Below are positions 10,400 through 19,586 of a DNA stretch of 64,000 nt, piece by piece. Each line of letters opens with the position of its first letter. Positions within the stretch are counted from its first letter, which is position 1. The notes beneath the pieces are model-generated. The model did no database searches. It saw nothing but the letters and a program-made list of their open reading frames with translations, and had not been told where the DNA came from. Where the stretch lies: contig JALQPE010002338.1 in the NCBI GenBank assembly GCA_030407315.1, forward strand, positions 62,001 through 126,000, written 5' to 3'. The DNA is from Asparagopsis taxiformis (taxonomy: Eukaryota; Rhodophyta; Florideophyceae; Bonnemaisoniales; Bonnemaisoniaceae). A program made the position numbers and the translations under genes.

Positions 10400-12628
10400 T
10401 CATGTCCGACCGCTGTTCTGATATGGTGGACTCGGTAAAGGTGTCCCAGCTGCCTGCATCGCTTGTTGATGGGCAAGGTTTCGTTCCCTCGTTTTGCGCA
10501 TCATTTCCGCGTCGGATTCTTCGTCCGATGATTCAGAACCCGAACTCGACTCACCGTCCGAACTATTGCCACTACCAGACTCATCAGAGTCGGAACTTGA
10601 GTCGGAATCGTAGAAGGAACGTTGCTTCTTTCCCGTTGCATCGCCACTACTCTCCGACCCATTCTGTGCTTTCGATTGTTTCCGAAGTAACGCTGTCAGC
10701 TTTGCAATTTCTGACACTACTTGCGTGTTGGACATAGAAAATACGTCCGCATTCGGTCCTCCCCCTTTCTTCCTAAACAACGTCTGGTTCACAAACGCCT
10801 CCATTTCTCTCAACGTCTTGTTATTCATGGATTCGATATCAAGTTCGATTTCTTCCCTATTATTCACTTCCATTGATGAGCTGTTGTTTTTCGCGGCAAG
10901 CTTCACTAGTTTTTGAAGTTTGTCTGCCGGAAGCTTCGAAACATTCTGGCTTAATTGTACCTTTTCATCAAAAGTCATAGGGATGTGATACAATGCCTTC
11001 GCCTCCGCCAAATAGGAATCGCCTCCTGTAGCTGGAGAAGACGCTGGAGAACCAGCCTCTGTCACTGTTTTCTGCCTTTGTAGTGCCAGGAGCCTCGTCT
11101 TCATATCTTCAATACTCATCGTTTCTGTATTCCGTTCTACAACCTGGACTGGCTTTGCAATCTTCTTCCGGTTTGCAGTCCCACCTGCATTTTGAGCCTT
11201 ACTGGCACTTTGAGTCGCGCTCTTCTTCTTGCTTGCTTGATTTCGCTTTTGTTGCCCGTTCGTGTTTGAGTCACCTCCTGCACCACCCACTTTACGTCGC
11301 TTAGCTGAGTCTGTTCTTTTCTCGTCATCGTCATTGGCTGAGGCCTGACTCTTCCGCCGCTTTTTCGACTTTTTCACAGATGCAGAGGCAATAGCTGCAG
11401 GCATTTGTGCAAACTTCGTTTCAAACTTTTCCGATAGTCGCGTTGCTGCATCATAGAAAATATCGCCAGATCTATTATACGTCTTCGCGTTGCTAAATAT
11501 GAGACGCATGTCAGATGCAAATGATTCCGAGTTGAACATGACCTCTTCAACTTCCTCCTTCCCAGGAGAGGAAAGATAATAACCTTCTTCCAGCCTTTGA
11601 CGCACAGTATCCAAGTCCATAGGGTTTGAAATCATCTCGAAATAGCCAGGAAGCTGATCTACAGACCATAACTGATCAATTGGTTTTGAAAAACCAAACC
11701 CATCTTTCAAACGAAGCATGTCTTTGACGAGACGTAAGCAATAGGACACCTTCTTGTTCTTGATGACAGGATGGGCGCGCAGAGCCGATGTCTTTTCACC
11801 AGGGTGTGAAGACAGGAGCACTGACGGTGTTCGCACTCGCCCCGAACCACGCGTGCTGGTTGCCGGCGCAGACGTTGGGGGTGTCGGATTGGTTGCACCA
11901 CGGGGATTCTTCGAAGAATCTAGCATCACATCAATTTTCGTTTTCGGAAGAGGACCAGCGACATTGGTCAAGTCTAGATGTGTTGCATCCAAATTTTGCG
12001 GCATAGTCTGTCCTCTTGAACTCAAATTCGGTGAATGATGATAACTCCCATTTCGTCTGGAAGCCACACTGCCATCGCCGTCAAGATCGATGGGTTGATC
12101 TGGAAATGTGTCTTTACTGCGCGTTGCTCTAAGGTCCCCGCTGTTTGCATCGATTGCAGTTTCGCCACGCCTCCTTTTCGGAGGCAAAGCGGGCTTTTTG
12201 CGCGAACCATAGGAAGGCATGTCAGCATTGGCAGATTGTCGTCTGTTCGGTCTCGCTTCAACAGTTCTAGAGGAGGGCATTTTACTGCGAATAGTGGCCA
12301 CATCGGCTGAGGGGACTTCCGATCGCCGACGTGACGAGGAGGTTTTTAGATCTGCATGCACGACATGGCTCTCTCGGGAAACACGACGCTCGAGACGGTT
12401 CTTTTGTTGTGTGATCTGGTTGAGACGGCGGAGGAGTTCGATGCGGCGCGATTCATCGGGATTGGTACCTGAGGCAGACTCGAAAGAAAATGATGGTGGG
12501 GAATCGCCATTCACGACAGGGGAATCTGCGGTAGTTCTGTTGCGACCGCGACCGGTAGATCTGGCCCGGCCACGGCCGCCACGTTTTGCAGCAGCCAGGA
12601 CGGTTGATAACGAGGACGGCGCAAACAC
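10400..12628 (-). CDS. bromodomain and NET-domain (BET-type) chromatin protein, 5' end uncertain
   Basis: The frame encodes one bromodomain (about residues 292-410, counting from 12628), with the acetyl-lysine-reading Asn in TYNRSG and the MDLDTVRQRL helix. An NET domain follows at about 550-618 (PMTFDEKVQLSQNV...), then an acidic serine-rich tail (about 665-715). One bromodomain plus NET is the plant/algal GTE arrangement; such proteins bind acetylated histones and help transcription. The N-terminal half is basic and disordered. The frame is open back to 12628, but that codon is GTG. The first in-frame ATG is at 12280, which would give 626 residues and still keep both domains. A pyrimidine-rich stretch ending in AG just upstream of 12628 on the minus strand looks like a splice acceptor, so the true start may lie in an upstream exon. 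Confidence 0.82.
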   Translation of the reverse strand: MFAPSSLSTVLAAAKRGGRGRARSTGRGRNRTTADSPVVNGDSPPSFSFESASGTNPDESRRIELLRRLNQITQQKNRLERRVSRESHVVHADLKTSSSRRRSEVPSADVATIRSKMPSSRTVEARPNRRQSANADMPSYGSRKKPALPPKRRRGETAIDANSGDLRATRSKDTFPDQPIDLDGDGSVASRRNGSYHHSPNLSSRGQTMPQNLDATHLDLTNVAGPLPKTKIDVMLDSSKNPRGATNPTPPTSAPATSTRGSGRVRTPSVLLSSHPGEKTSALRAHPVIKNKKVSYCLRLVKDMLRLKDGFGFSKPIDQLWSVDQLPGYFEMISNPMDLDTVRQRLEEGYYLSSPGKEEVEEVMFNSESFASDMRLIFSNAKTYNRSGDIFYDAATRLSEKFETKFAQMPAAIASASVKKSKKRRKSQASANDDDEKRTDSAKRRKVGGAGGDSNTNGQQKRNQASKKKSATQSASKAQNAGGTANRKKIAKPVQVVERNTETMSIEDMKTRLLALQRQKTVTEAGSPASSPATGGDSYLAEAKALYHIPMTFDEKVQLSQNVSKLPADKLQKLVKLAAKNNSSSMEVNNREEIELDIESMNNKTLREMEAFVNQTLFRKKGGGPNADVFSMSNTQVVSEIAKLTALLRKQSKAQNGSESSGDATGKKQRSFYDSDSSSDSDESGSGNSSDGESSSGSESSDEESDAEMMRKTRERNLAHQQAMQAAGTPLPSPPYQNSGRT

Positions 12629-13537
12629 TAGGAGTTGGGGAGGAATGATATTTTGGCGCCGCTGCGATCAAAAGGAAACTCTAAAAATGAAGGACTACAA
12701 GGGTAAAGATACAATGTCAGAGCCCAGGACTTGACAATAGTTCGCATGCGGGTACGGGTACTGCTAGCCTTGTTGCGCGAGATGTGCGTAGGGGATCAGG
12801 GATGACTTGAAATATAGAATTGGAGGGTTGACAACGTGTCGACCGCATAACTTGCTCGGCTACGGTAGAATGGGCGAAACAGATTGAAATAGCCGGGGAG
12901 ATTGGTTAGAAGGCGGGGAAATTAGCAAGACGGCGCGCTGGACAAAGGAATGGAGTTGGAGGCAATGATCGAATCGGTCTTGTTGCGCAGAGATAGGCTT
13001 GGATATGAACGATCGAGTGTTGAGCAGCGCACGCTGAAAGGCTTATAGTGCATGTGGAACGTACCTACTGGACAGGAAATTTAGTCAGAGATAGAGGAAA
13101 TAAGAGACGGACATTTTCCGAGAGTGAGAGCGAAGGGTGCGGGCAGTTGCGACGGAATCGAAGACAGGAAAACGGGGCTCCTACTTGACATGCGTTGCAT
13201 GGGGAAGCGACAGGGGGAAGGGCGCGAGGGAAGCTGGCGCGCGTTTTTTTTAACTTCCGTGTGGGGGCATGACTGGCATGCGTCATATTTGTCGGTACAC
13301 TGCAATACAGGTCGGTGCACACGATCACGATTCGATAATCCGGATTTGCGAGAGTCTCCGAGCTGCCCTTTCGAGTTGACAGTAATGTTGACAAAATCAC
13401 ACAAAATCTACAAACATCAAACCGCATGCACGTGCTCACAGGGCAAATCACGCGAATCATCTCAGCTCACTTTTGCGCGAGCACGAAGCCTTATACCTGT
13501 TAGCCAGTGATGTCAATCACTCGCCGACGCCTGCGCT
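12629..13537. promoter_or_regulatory. divergent region between bromodomain gene and sensor kinase gene
   Basis: 909 bp between two outward-pointing genes. From about 12629 to 13260 the plus strand is G-rich, so the minus strand is C-rich like the other leaders here; this suggests a long 5' leader or extra 5' exon for the bromodomain gene. A donor-like AG/GTACGT on the minus strand lies at 13059-13066. The part next to the kinase is A/C-rich. Confidence 0.45.
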
Positions 13538-15148
13538 ATGGCATTTGTCGTTGCAGCTCCATTCAGCGAGCGCGTGTTAACGTGTAGGAAATTGAGTTGT
13601 TGTCCTCGCAATGCATCAATATCCCTTTCACTATCTGGTCCTGGTTGGAGACAAATTGACGATGGTGTCGCCAAGGGCCGCAGCACTAACGATTGGTCAT
13701 CAGATGAACCTTCGTCTCCAACCAATGATTTTCACGGCTGGAGCAGTGATTTTATTGAGCTCTGCAATGCACAGCTTGCCCTCCTGACAACTTCGGTACC
13801 CAACATTGCGCAAGCTGCCCTGTTTTTCCGCCGCGAGAATCCCAGCACAGGTGCCCTTGAATTCGTCCCCCTCGTTGTGCATTCAAATGAAACAGATGGA
13901 CTCACAAACCGTGTATGGATATCTGCAGGTGCTGGACAAACTGCCCTGGAGGACGTGAAGGATTCACGTGTTCTGCCGGGCAGCATGCCGGCCGAATGGA
14001 TATTTCCAGACTATCCATTTACTCCGAACAGTGCTGAGGGCGGAATACTGATGCCAGATGGAGGCCTCTGTTTCCCTGTAGAGTACAACAACATCTTGGC
14101 CGGTTCGGTGGTACTCTGGCCGATCGACACGTCCGAGGCAGATCCAGTCCCAGTTTGGAGCCCAGATGATATTAGACGTGTCGACATGGTTGCAAGGACT
14201 ATAGCGCTAGGAGCTGCCCTAGAGGGTAAGTGGCATTCTACTGCTGGTATGCTAGGGGACTCACGTGCTCTTATCAACTCAATGCGCACTATCATTCGAA
14301 CAACTTTGCATCAACTTCGCTCGCCCGTGCAAGCGTTGATAACCTTTGGGCATCTCTTGCGAAAGAAGTTACCACCCGGAAACTCAAACAGAGATCTTGC
14401 CAAAAATATCGTCGTGGAGTCATTACGGCTCAACGACCTATTGGAACCGCTAGATGATGTTGGTCATAATTTTGCTCTCCCAGAGGCATCACCTAATACT
14501 CTCTCATGGTACAGAAAGCCGTCGGACGACGTAGATGCCTCTCGGTTAGGTATGGGACAACAAGATGATCCGCAGTCTAGGATGAGCAAAGACACTGCAG
14601 CCAAACCAAGTGACATGGACGGATTGCAACTTATTTGGTTAACAGATGTACTCCTACCCCTGATAGAAACGTATCGCCTGCTAGCAGGAGAGAGGGGAAT
14701 TACAATGGTTGTGGACATCGAAGAAGACTCACCCCCCATCATTGCAGTTCAAAAATTTGTGCGAGAAGCATTGAACAATCTGATCGATAATGCTCTCAAG
14801 TATTCGCCGGAAGGTTCTTTAGTTGGCATCCGGTGTGTCATGGACGACAGCAATGAGAACGACGCTATTGAAGTGATTGTTTGGGATACAGGGTATGGAT
14901 TTACCTTAGAAGACATGGAAACAGTGTGGGATTATGGGAAACGTGGAACAGCTGCACTTCGTGTTGAAACGCAGGGATCAGGGCTAGGCCTACCTATTGT
15001 CAGAGAAATGTTGAAAGCTTCCGAGGCAGAAGTATCTTTGCAGTCCCCTATACCCGCCAAACTAGACCCGCGGGACATATCTGATGATGAACGCTTATTG
15101 TATCCTGGCTCTGCATTCACTCTTTCCTTCAAGCGACCATCTCGATAA
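13538..15148 (+). CDS. CSK: chloroplast sensor kinase (CSK / Hik2-like histidine kinase)
   Basis: The 536-residue product starts with a Ser/Arg/Cys-rich stretch that fits a plastid transit peptide. A GAF-like sensor region follows at about 75-235. The dimerisation/phospho-acceptor helix reads LHQLRSPVQALITFG, with His at residue 258, then KKLPPGNSNRDLAKN, the pattern of cyanobacterial Hik2 and plastid CSK. The ATPase domain has the N-box NNLIDNALKYS (about 412), the G1 box WDTGYGF (about 449) and the G2 box GSGLGLPIV (about 480). The family senses the redox state of photosynthetic electron transport and controls plastid gene transcription. Land-plant CSK has lost the histidine; here it is present, so ordinary two-component phosphotransfer is possible. 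No response-regulator domain is fused. The ATG at 13538 is the first in frame and gives the full transit peptide. Confidence 0.82.
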   Translation: MAFVVAAPFSERVLTCRKLSCCPRNASISLSLSGPGWRQIDDGVAKGRSTNDWSSDEPSSPTNDFHGWSSDFIELCNAQLALLTTSVPNIAQAALFFRRENPSTGALEFVPLVVHSNETDGLTNRVWISAGAGQTALEDVKDSRVLPGSMPAEWIFPDYPFTPNSAEGGILMPDGGLCFPVEYNNILAGSVVLWPIDTSEADPVPVWSPDDIRRVDMVARTIALGAALEGKWHSTAGMLGDSRALINSMRTIIRTTLHQLRSPVQALITFGHLLRKKLPPGNSNRDLAKNIVVESLRLNDLLEPLDDVGHNFALPEASPNTLSWYRKPSDDVDASRLGMGQQDDPQSRMSKDTAAKPSDMDGLQLIWLTDVLLPLIETYRLLAGERGITMVVDIEEDSPPIIAVQKFVREALNNLIDNALKYSPEGSLVGIRCVMDDSNENDAIEVIVWDTGYGFTLEDMETVWDYGKRGTAALRVETQGSGLGLPIVREMLKASEAEVSLQSPIPAKLDPRDISDDERLLYPGSAFTLSFKRPSR

Positions 15149-15255
15149 CAATTATTTGAACGTCCTGTCGAGATCACGATGCCTCGGGTATAACGTAGTA
15201 TGTGCAATTTTTCACAAGCTAATCTACAACAAGAGATGTCACGTACACGCAGCAG

Positions 15256-16758
15256 TTATCGCCTGGGGAGCAGCAATATTTGCACACAGGTGAGAGCAGC
15301 AGCACGGATGTCTGGGTTTTTATCATCCGTGATCAACTCCATTAGACGATTTTTCAATCCAGGGATAGCTAGCAAGGCATGACGCCCACTCCTGCTTTGC
15401 TGCATAATGTGGGAAAGGTCGTTGCACGCCACAAGGCGTTGTTCAATAGACGTGTCGGAGTCGTCTTGAAGCGTTTGTGCCAAGATGGAAAGGATGTCTG
15501 AATGTTCTTGCACGAGCGGCTGAGCATTTTGGATCCAGAAGTGAATGTCCTTGTGAATCGAAGACCAATGGAGTGCATGCGCCTGTACCTCTGCTACGTA
15601 GGCCTCGATTGTGGACATTTCATGATGTTCAGTGTCCAATATCTCCATGAGGAATGTGGCATCTTCCATAACGTCCGAGTCAGGGCCTAGTAGAGAACCG
15701 CGTCCCGTGCCCATTCTCATGAGTCGTGTTAGCACAAGCGGTACCTCTGCAGCTAACAAGTCTCTTCGGACGCGTCTGTGTAATTCAGTATTACCTGAAG
15801 CTAAATTTCTCAAACTGGCAAGGGTAACGCGAGCAATTTTCAAGCGTTGACCGCTAGAATGATTCAACAAACGTGCGAGAACTACAACGAGACGGGCAGA
15901 AAGGACGCTGGTAAGCACCTTGTCCAGCGCAGCTGGATGAGTGGCAAATGACAGCATCCAGATGGCGAACACGGCATGATAGGTTGCAGAAAGTGAAGTA
16001 GTCGTTGTATGGGCATCTCCCGTGCTGGCGATAATTTCACCGAGAGCAGTGAGCTTTTTGGTGGGATGGGTGAGAAGTGTTGAGGCCAATGTGGAAATGC
16101 CGTCTTTGTCGCAGAAAGCTTGACGAGCATAATCTCTACGAAGCAAATTTGCCAAAGCGCACAGTGCTCGTGGGGAGGATGTGAGTACAATTTCAGTTAT
16201 GAGGGAGAGGGTCAAAGTTTTGGTTTGAATGTCAGCCTGTTCGCAAATGTGCTTTGGGACAGCTTTATCGACTGCATAGTCGAATGAACGACATCCGAGC
16301 AAGATGGCGAGCGAATCAGCTGCAGTTGCAGAGAGTTCAGTATCGGAGACGCGTTTGACGGCAATGTTGACAAGCGGTCGTAGGAAAGAGGGGTCGAGTG
16401 GGTCATAGTTGGTGTCACCATGTGTGGCGGCAATTTCGCATTGAGACAATCCACGAGCAGCTGAGGCGAGAAGATGAGGAGATGCGTTTGAGAGAATGTC
16501 GTGCAACAAGTTGACGGAACGCAACATTTGGTTTCGACTATTCATGGCTCCGATAGCTGCAATGAGAGCGTGCAAAACGTTTGCGATACGCATTGTAAGA
16601 TAGCGATTGCGTTGGGCGGGGCCGCCGCGGGATGCGAGTTCAAAGTCATCCAGTTCGGCGAGCTGTTCGTCGGTGACGGAGGAGGGATTGGAGCTGGAAA
16701 GATAGAGAGCCCATGCCATGGTGGACTTTGTGGTCAACGTATAGGTTGTTTGGTACAT
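15256..16758 (-). CDS. V-type proton ATPase subunit H
   Basis: The product (about 500 residues from the ATG at 16758; a second ATG at 16719 would give 487) is built of armadillo/HEAT-like helices. The C-terminal part has the subunit H features: YVAEVQAHALHWSSIHKD followed by FWIQNAQPL, then a helical repeat region with CNDLSHIMQQSRSGRHALL and DIRAAALTCVQILL. Subunit H (Vma13) bridges the cytosolic V1 sector and the membrane sector and couples ATP hydrolysis to proton pumping at vacuole, Golgi and endosome membranes. The family length is about 440-480 residues, so the chosen starts fit. The open frame continues upstream to 17124, but that part overlaps the next gene and is probably leader. A C-rich leader on the minus strand (about 16760-16870) supports a start near 16758. 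Confidence 0.85.
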   Translation of the reverse strand: MYQTTYTLTTKSTMAWALYLSSSNPSSVTDEQLAELDDFELASRGGPAQRNRYLTMRIANVLHALIAAIGAMNSRNQMLRSVNLLHDILSNASPHLLASAARGLSQCEIAATHGDTNYDPLDPSFLRPLVNIAVKRVSDTELSATAADSLAILLGCRSFDYAVDKAVPKHICEQADIQTKTLTLSLITEIVLTSSPRALCALANLLRRDYARQAFCDKDGISTLASTLLTHPTKKLTALGEIIASTGDAHTTTTSLSATYHAVFAIWMLSFATHPAALDKVLTSVLSARLVVVLARLLNHSSGQRLKIARVTLASLRNLASGNTELHRRVRRDLLAAEVPLVLTRLMRMGTGRGSLLGPDSDVMEDATFLMEILDTEHHEMSTIEAYVAEVQAHALHWSSIHKDIHFWIQNAQPLVQEHSDILSILAQTLQDDSDTSIEQRLVACNDLSHIMQQSRSGRHALLAIPGLKNRLMELITDDKNPDIRAAALTCVQILLLPRR

Positions 16759-17053
16759 TGAACATGGAAAGGATGGTTGAGTGATCGGAGTTGAGATGGT
16801 GAAGTTGTGTGGAGGGTGGATGGCTTGGTAGGGACATTGAATTGCGTTGGCTTGAAAGAGAGTTGCCAGCTGGGCGTATGATTCGTTGGGGGGGCCAATA
16901 TGTAAGCGATGCAAGGAATAATGAATCAATGATAATTTTGCGCCGAAATATATATTTACTGTTTGGACCAATGAGGAGCGCGTGTGGTGCGGCCTGGCGG
17001 GAAGCCATTGCACCACGTCGCCGCGCACTCGTGTCAGATATTTGTCAAACCGT

Positions 17054-18034
17054 TCAACTGTCCAGTCCAATGTCCGTAAATAATCGATCCGTAAACAGTT
17101 TATAGAAGTACAAATGCGTTTCATCCTGCACCCACACGCTCTTCAATTTCTTCTTCGGTAATCCACTCACAATCGCTTCAAACATTCCACTCGTACACTT
17201 ATTATCCAATCCACCACCATAAACCACCACCGCAACCTCCTCATCAATCTCTCCCAACTCAAACCCCCAATCGCGCGCAAACAACACATAATCATCCGCT
17301 TCCGCACGCGCCCCACAATCCCTCCCATACAACTCCAAAATGCACATCGCAAACACCCGTCTAATCTCCAAATCACTCCTAAACACCTCATTCTCCCGCT
17401 CTGTAAAATCATCCATCGTGCACCGAAACGGCTGCGCAACCATCTCGCGACTCAGCACACGCACCAGCGCGCGCAGCAGCGTCGGAAACCGTCCGGCCAG
17501 CATGTAGCCAAATTTGGACAGCAGCGTCATGCCCGTTGTAACGCCCGCCACATTGGGGCTCAGCGACGACACGACAGCCACGCTGCGACATTTTGAGGGA
17601 AAACGACGCGCAAACGCCAGTGCGTACGCGCCGCCCGCGCTGTAACCGAGCACGTGCACGCGCGCATGCCCTTCATGTTGCAGAACGGCGCACGCGTCGT
17701 CCATAGTGCTCAGCAATGTGCGCGACGAATTGGGCGTCGATAGACCAAACCCAGGCCGTTCGACGAGTATCACGCGCGCATTCCGCGCGTGCAGATACGC
17801 CTCGTGGGTGCGCGAGAAGAAAAATCGCGTGCCTGGCGTGCCGTGCATGAATAATATCGTGCGCTCCGTCGGCGCCTCCGATGCGCCGAATATTGCATAG
17901 CCGACCGTGCGTGGCGGACTGTCGAGTTGTAGTGTTAAACCGTCCGGTTTCGGAAAGGTTGACGCGTCTAGTTCGGGATCGTTTGTTAGGTGAGTGGAGA
18001 TCTCATCCTGGTCTTTGCTGCTGGTTCCGCCCAT
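17054..18034 (-). CDS. alpha/beta-hydrolase fold protein, probably N-myristoylated
   Basis: The 326-residue product has the alpha/beta-hydrolase pattern: oxyanion-hole segment LFMHGTPGTR (about 80), ERPGFGLS, and the nucleophile elbow LGYSAGGAYA (Ser near 140). The catalytic His is probably in the C-terminal DETHLYF segment, and the Asp may be in the YGGGLDNK region. The sequence starts MGGTSSKD, which fits the N-myristoylation signal (Gly2, Ser6), so membrane attachment is inferred. Substrate unknown; close families include esterases, lipases and epoxide hydrolases. The gene starts 263 bp from divergent GET4. Codon use is GC-rich in the 3' two thirds. The start is a true ATG at 18034. Confidence 0.8.
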   Translation of the reverse strand: MGGTSSKDQDEISTHLTNDPELDASTFPKPDGLTLQLDSPPRTVGYAIFGASEAPTERTILFMHGTPGTRFFFSRTHEAYLHARNARVILVERPGFGLSTPNSSRTLLSTMDDACAVLQHEGHARVHVLGYSAGGAYALAFARRFPSKCRSVAVVSSLSPNVAGVTTGMTLLSKFGYMLAGRFPTLLRALVRVLSREMVAQPFRCTMDDFTERENEVFRSDLEIRRVFAMCILELYGRDCGARAEADDYVLFARDWGFELGEIDEEVAVVVYGGGLDNKCTSGMFEAIVSGLPKKKLKSVWVQDETHLYFYKLFTDRLFTDIGLDS

Positions 18035-18297
18035 CGCTTTGTTGTTGACGGTGCGCTCTTTCAGATTGCGATGCGCATCTGGTTGGTAGCATCGGATATT
18101 GTAATCGACACGTGTCGGGAACAGGTGATGGTGTGATTTGTCGATACTTTTGGAAAAGTTTGGGTTTTCGGGTATTGAAAATGTAAACCTAACTGCACAG
18201 GTGTGTGGAACTTGGCAAAGTTCTCGGCAGACCGCCCCAACAGTCCCACAGCTGCTTCGCGTCGCACACGCTAGTCGCGCCAGCTCTTCGATCTAGT

Positions 18298-19233
18298 ATG
18301 GCATCGCTAGCCAGTCTTCAGAAAAGATACGAACGATGTCTCGGCAATGACGATTATTACGGTGCTGAACAGGCTTGCCGGATGATGCATCACCGGTTAA
18401 CTGTGCCCAAAACGTCATCACAAGATCACCAAACGGCTCTTCAAATTCTCCGTACAGGAGCTGTAACGCTGCTGTCGAGAGCTCAGCCACAGGCCGGAAC
18501 AGCCCTCGCTCTTCTGGCCGTCAAGCACTGTGTTGACTACAAAGTACCCGTAACGGACGCCAACGTCGCATCGTTCCGTCAAATTGCTGATGCTTACACT
18601 GTTGCCTCCCCAGACGTTATCGCGGAAGAAGTGCACAGAGAAAAGCTCAGATTTCTCAAATCCGCTGTGTCGTGGTCCTCTCTGGAATCCTGTGCTGGTT
18701 TCAAGAACGGCCATGCGACGCTCAATTCAATCGCCGCAAGGGCCGCTGTAGATGTGGCCGACTACAAGTTGGCTGAAAGTTTATTTATCAATTCCGACGA
18801 TCCTACCGGTTGTGCAGAGTTTCTGCACGCGTGGGCCGTAAAGGACATGTTGCCGAGCGAACATGCGCTCATCCTCACAAAACTTATCCTCAGTTACATC
18901 ATTGCTGAGAACCTCAAAGATGCAGAAATTGTTCGATCAACCTTCTTTACATTGTCGGGATGGAAGTCGGTGGAGCAAACTACCCAATCTTCGTCCACTC
19001 CGCCACTAGGCAACTTTTGCGAGATTTTGCTGCGAGTTTGTCAGCGAGGTAGTGTTGCAGCCCCATTGTATCAGAGGCTTTGCAGCGCATACGACCCGGA
19101 GCTTCAGCGAGATGAGACAATCGCGCCACTGTTGAAGACGATAGGCACCAAATACTTCAATATTCAACCTCCAGCTCCAACCGGGCTTGGTGGTATGATG
19201 AATTCTATGCTGCGTGGCATGATGGGAAGCTAA
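18298..19233 (+). CDS. GET4: GET4-like protein (tail-anchored protein insertion pathway)
   Basis: The 311-residue product is all-helical and starts MASLASLQKRYERCLGNDDY, followed by YGAEQACRMMHHRL and a run of TPR-like helix pairs, the layout of GET4 (TRC35/CEE). GET4 acts with GET5 and an SGT2-like factor in the cytosol to load tail-anchored membrane proteins onto the GET3 ATPase for delivery to the ER. Length matches the family (about 310-330). The open frame extends upstream to 18205, but family similarity begins at the ATG at 18298. The C-terminal end (about 300-311) is Gly/Met-rich. It sits beside other secretory-pathway genes, though co-regulation is not shown. Confidence 0.8.
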   Translation: MASLASLQKRYERCLGNDDYYGAEQACRMMHHRLTVPKTSSQDHQTALQILRTGAVTLLSRAQPQAGTALALLAVKHCVDYKVPVTDANVASFRQIADAYTVASPDVIAEEVHREKLRFLKSAVSWSSLESCAGFKNGHATLNSIAARAAVDVADYKLAESLFINSDDPTGCAEFLHAWAVKDMLPSEHALILTKLILSYIIAENLKDAEIVRSTFFTLSGWKSVEQTTQSSSTPPLGNFCEILLRVCQRGSVAAPLYQRLCSAYDPELQRDETIAPLLKTIGTKYFNIQPPAPTGLGGMMNSMLRGMMGS

Positions 19234-19586
19234 CAAGCGCTGCGTTCTTTCCAGGTGAAATATCCTAGTATCGCTTACCAAACCCGGTGTAGACTAGTTG
19301 GAGGTGGATGCTGTGTAAATTACTGCTCACGCTGCGTTTGTAAATGAGCCGCCGCAATATTCGCGTTTGCCGGAGCAACACTCGTAATGTGATCACCAAG
19401 TTAATTACTACGAGTGGATGCACCGGTGCTCTGGCAGGCTAATTTGTTTGTCGTGTTATACAGTGCACTTACAGTACTGTCCAGCAGCGCCAAGTACAGG
19501 CGTACACTATGATTTATGTGAGCATTAAACTCATCTCTAACCGCCATTTGGCATAAACATCGAATTCACGGCAGACGATAACTAGA
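19234..19586. other. convergent intergenic spacer
   Basis: 353 bp between the 3' ends of the GET4 gene and the glycosyltransferase gene. No gene or distinctive element seen. Confidence 0.45.

Noticed and set aside
15256..17124. Full 622-codon frame as the V-ATPase H protein
   Set aside because: The first 122 codons overlap the 3' end of the hydrolase gene and look like leader; the family starts near 16758.
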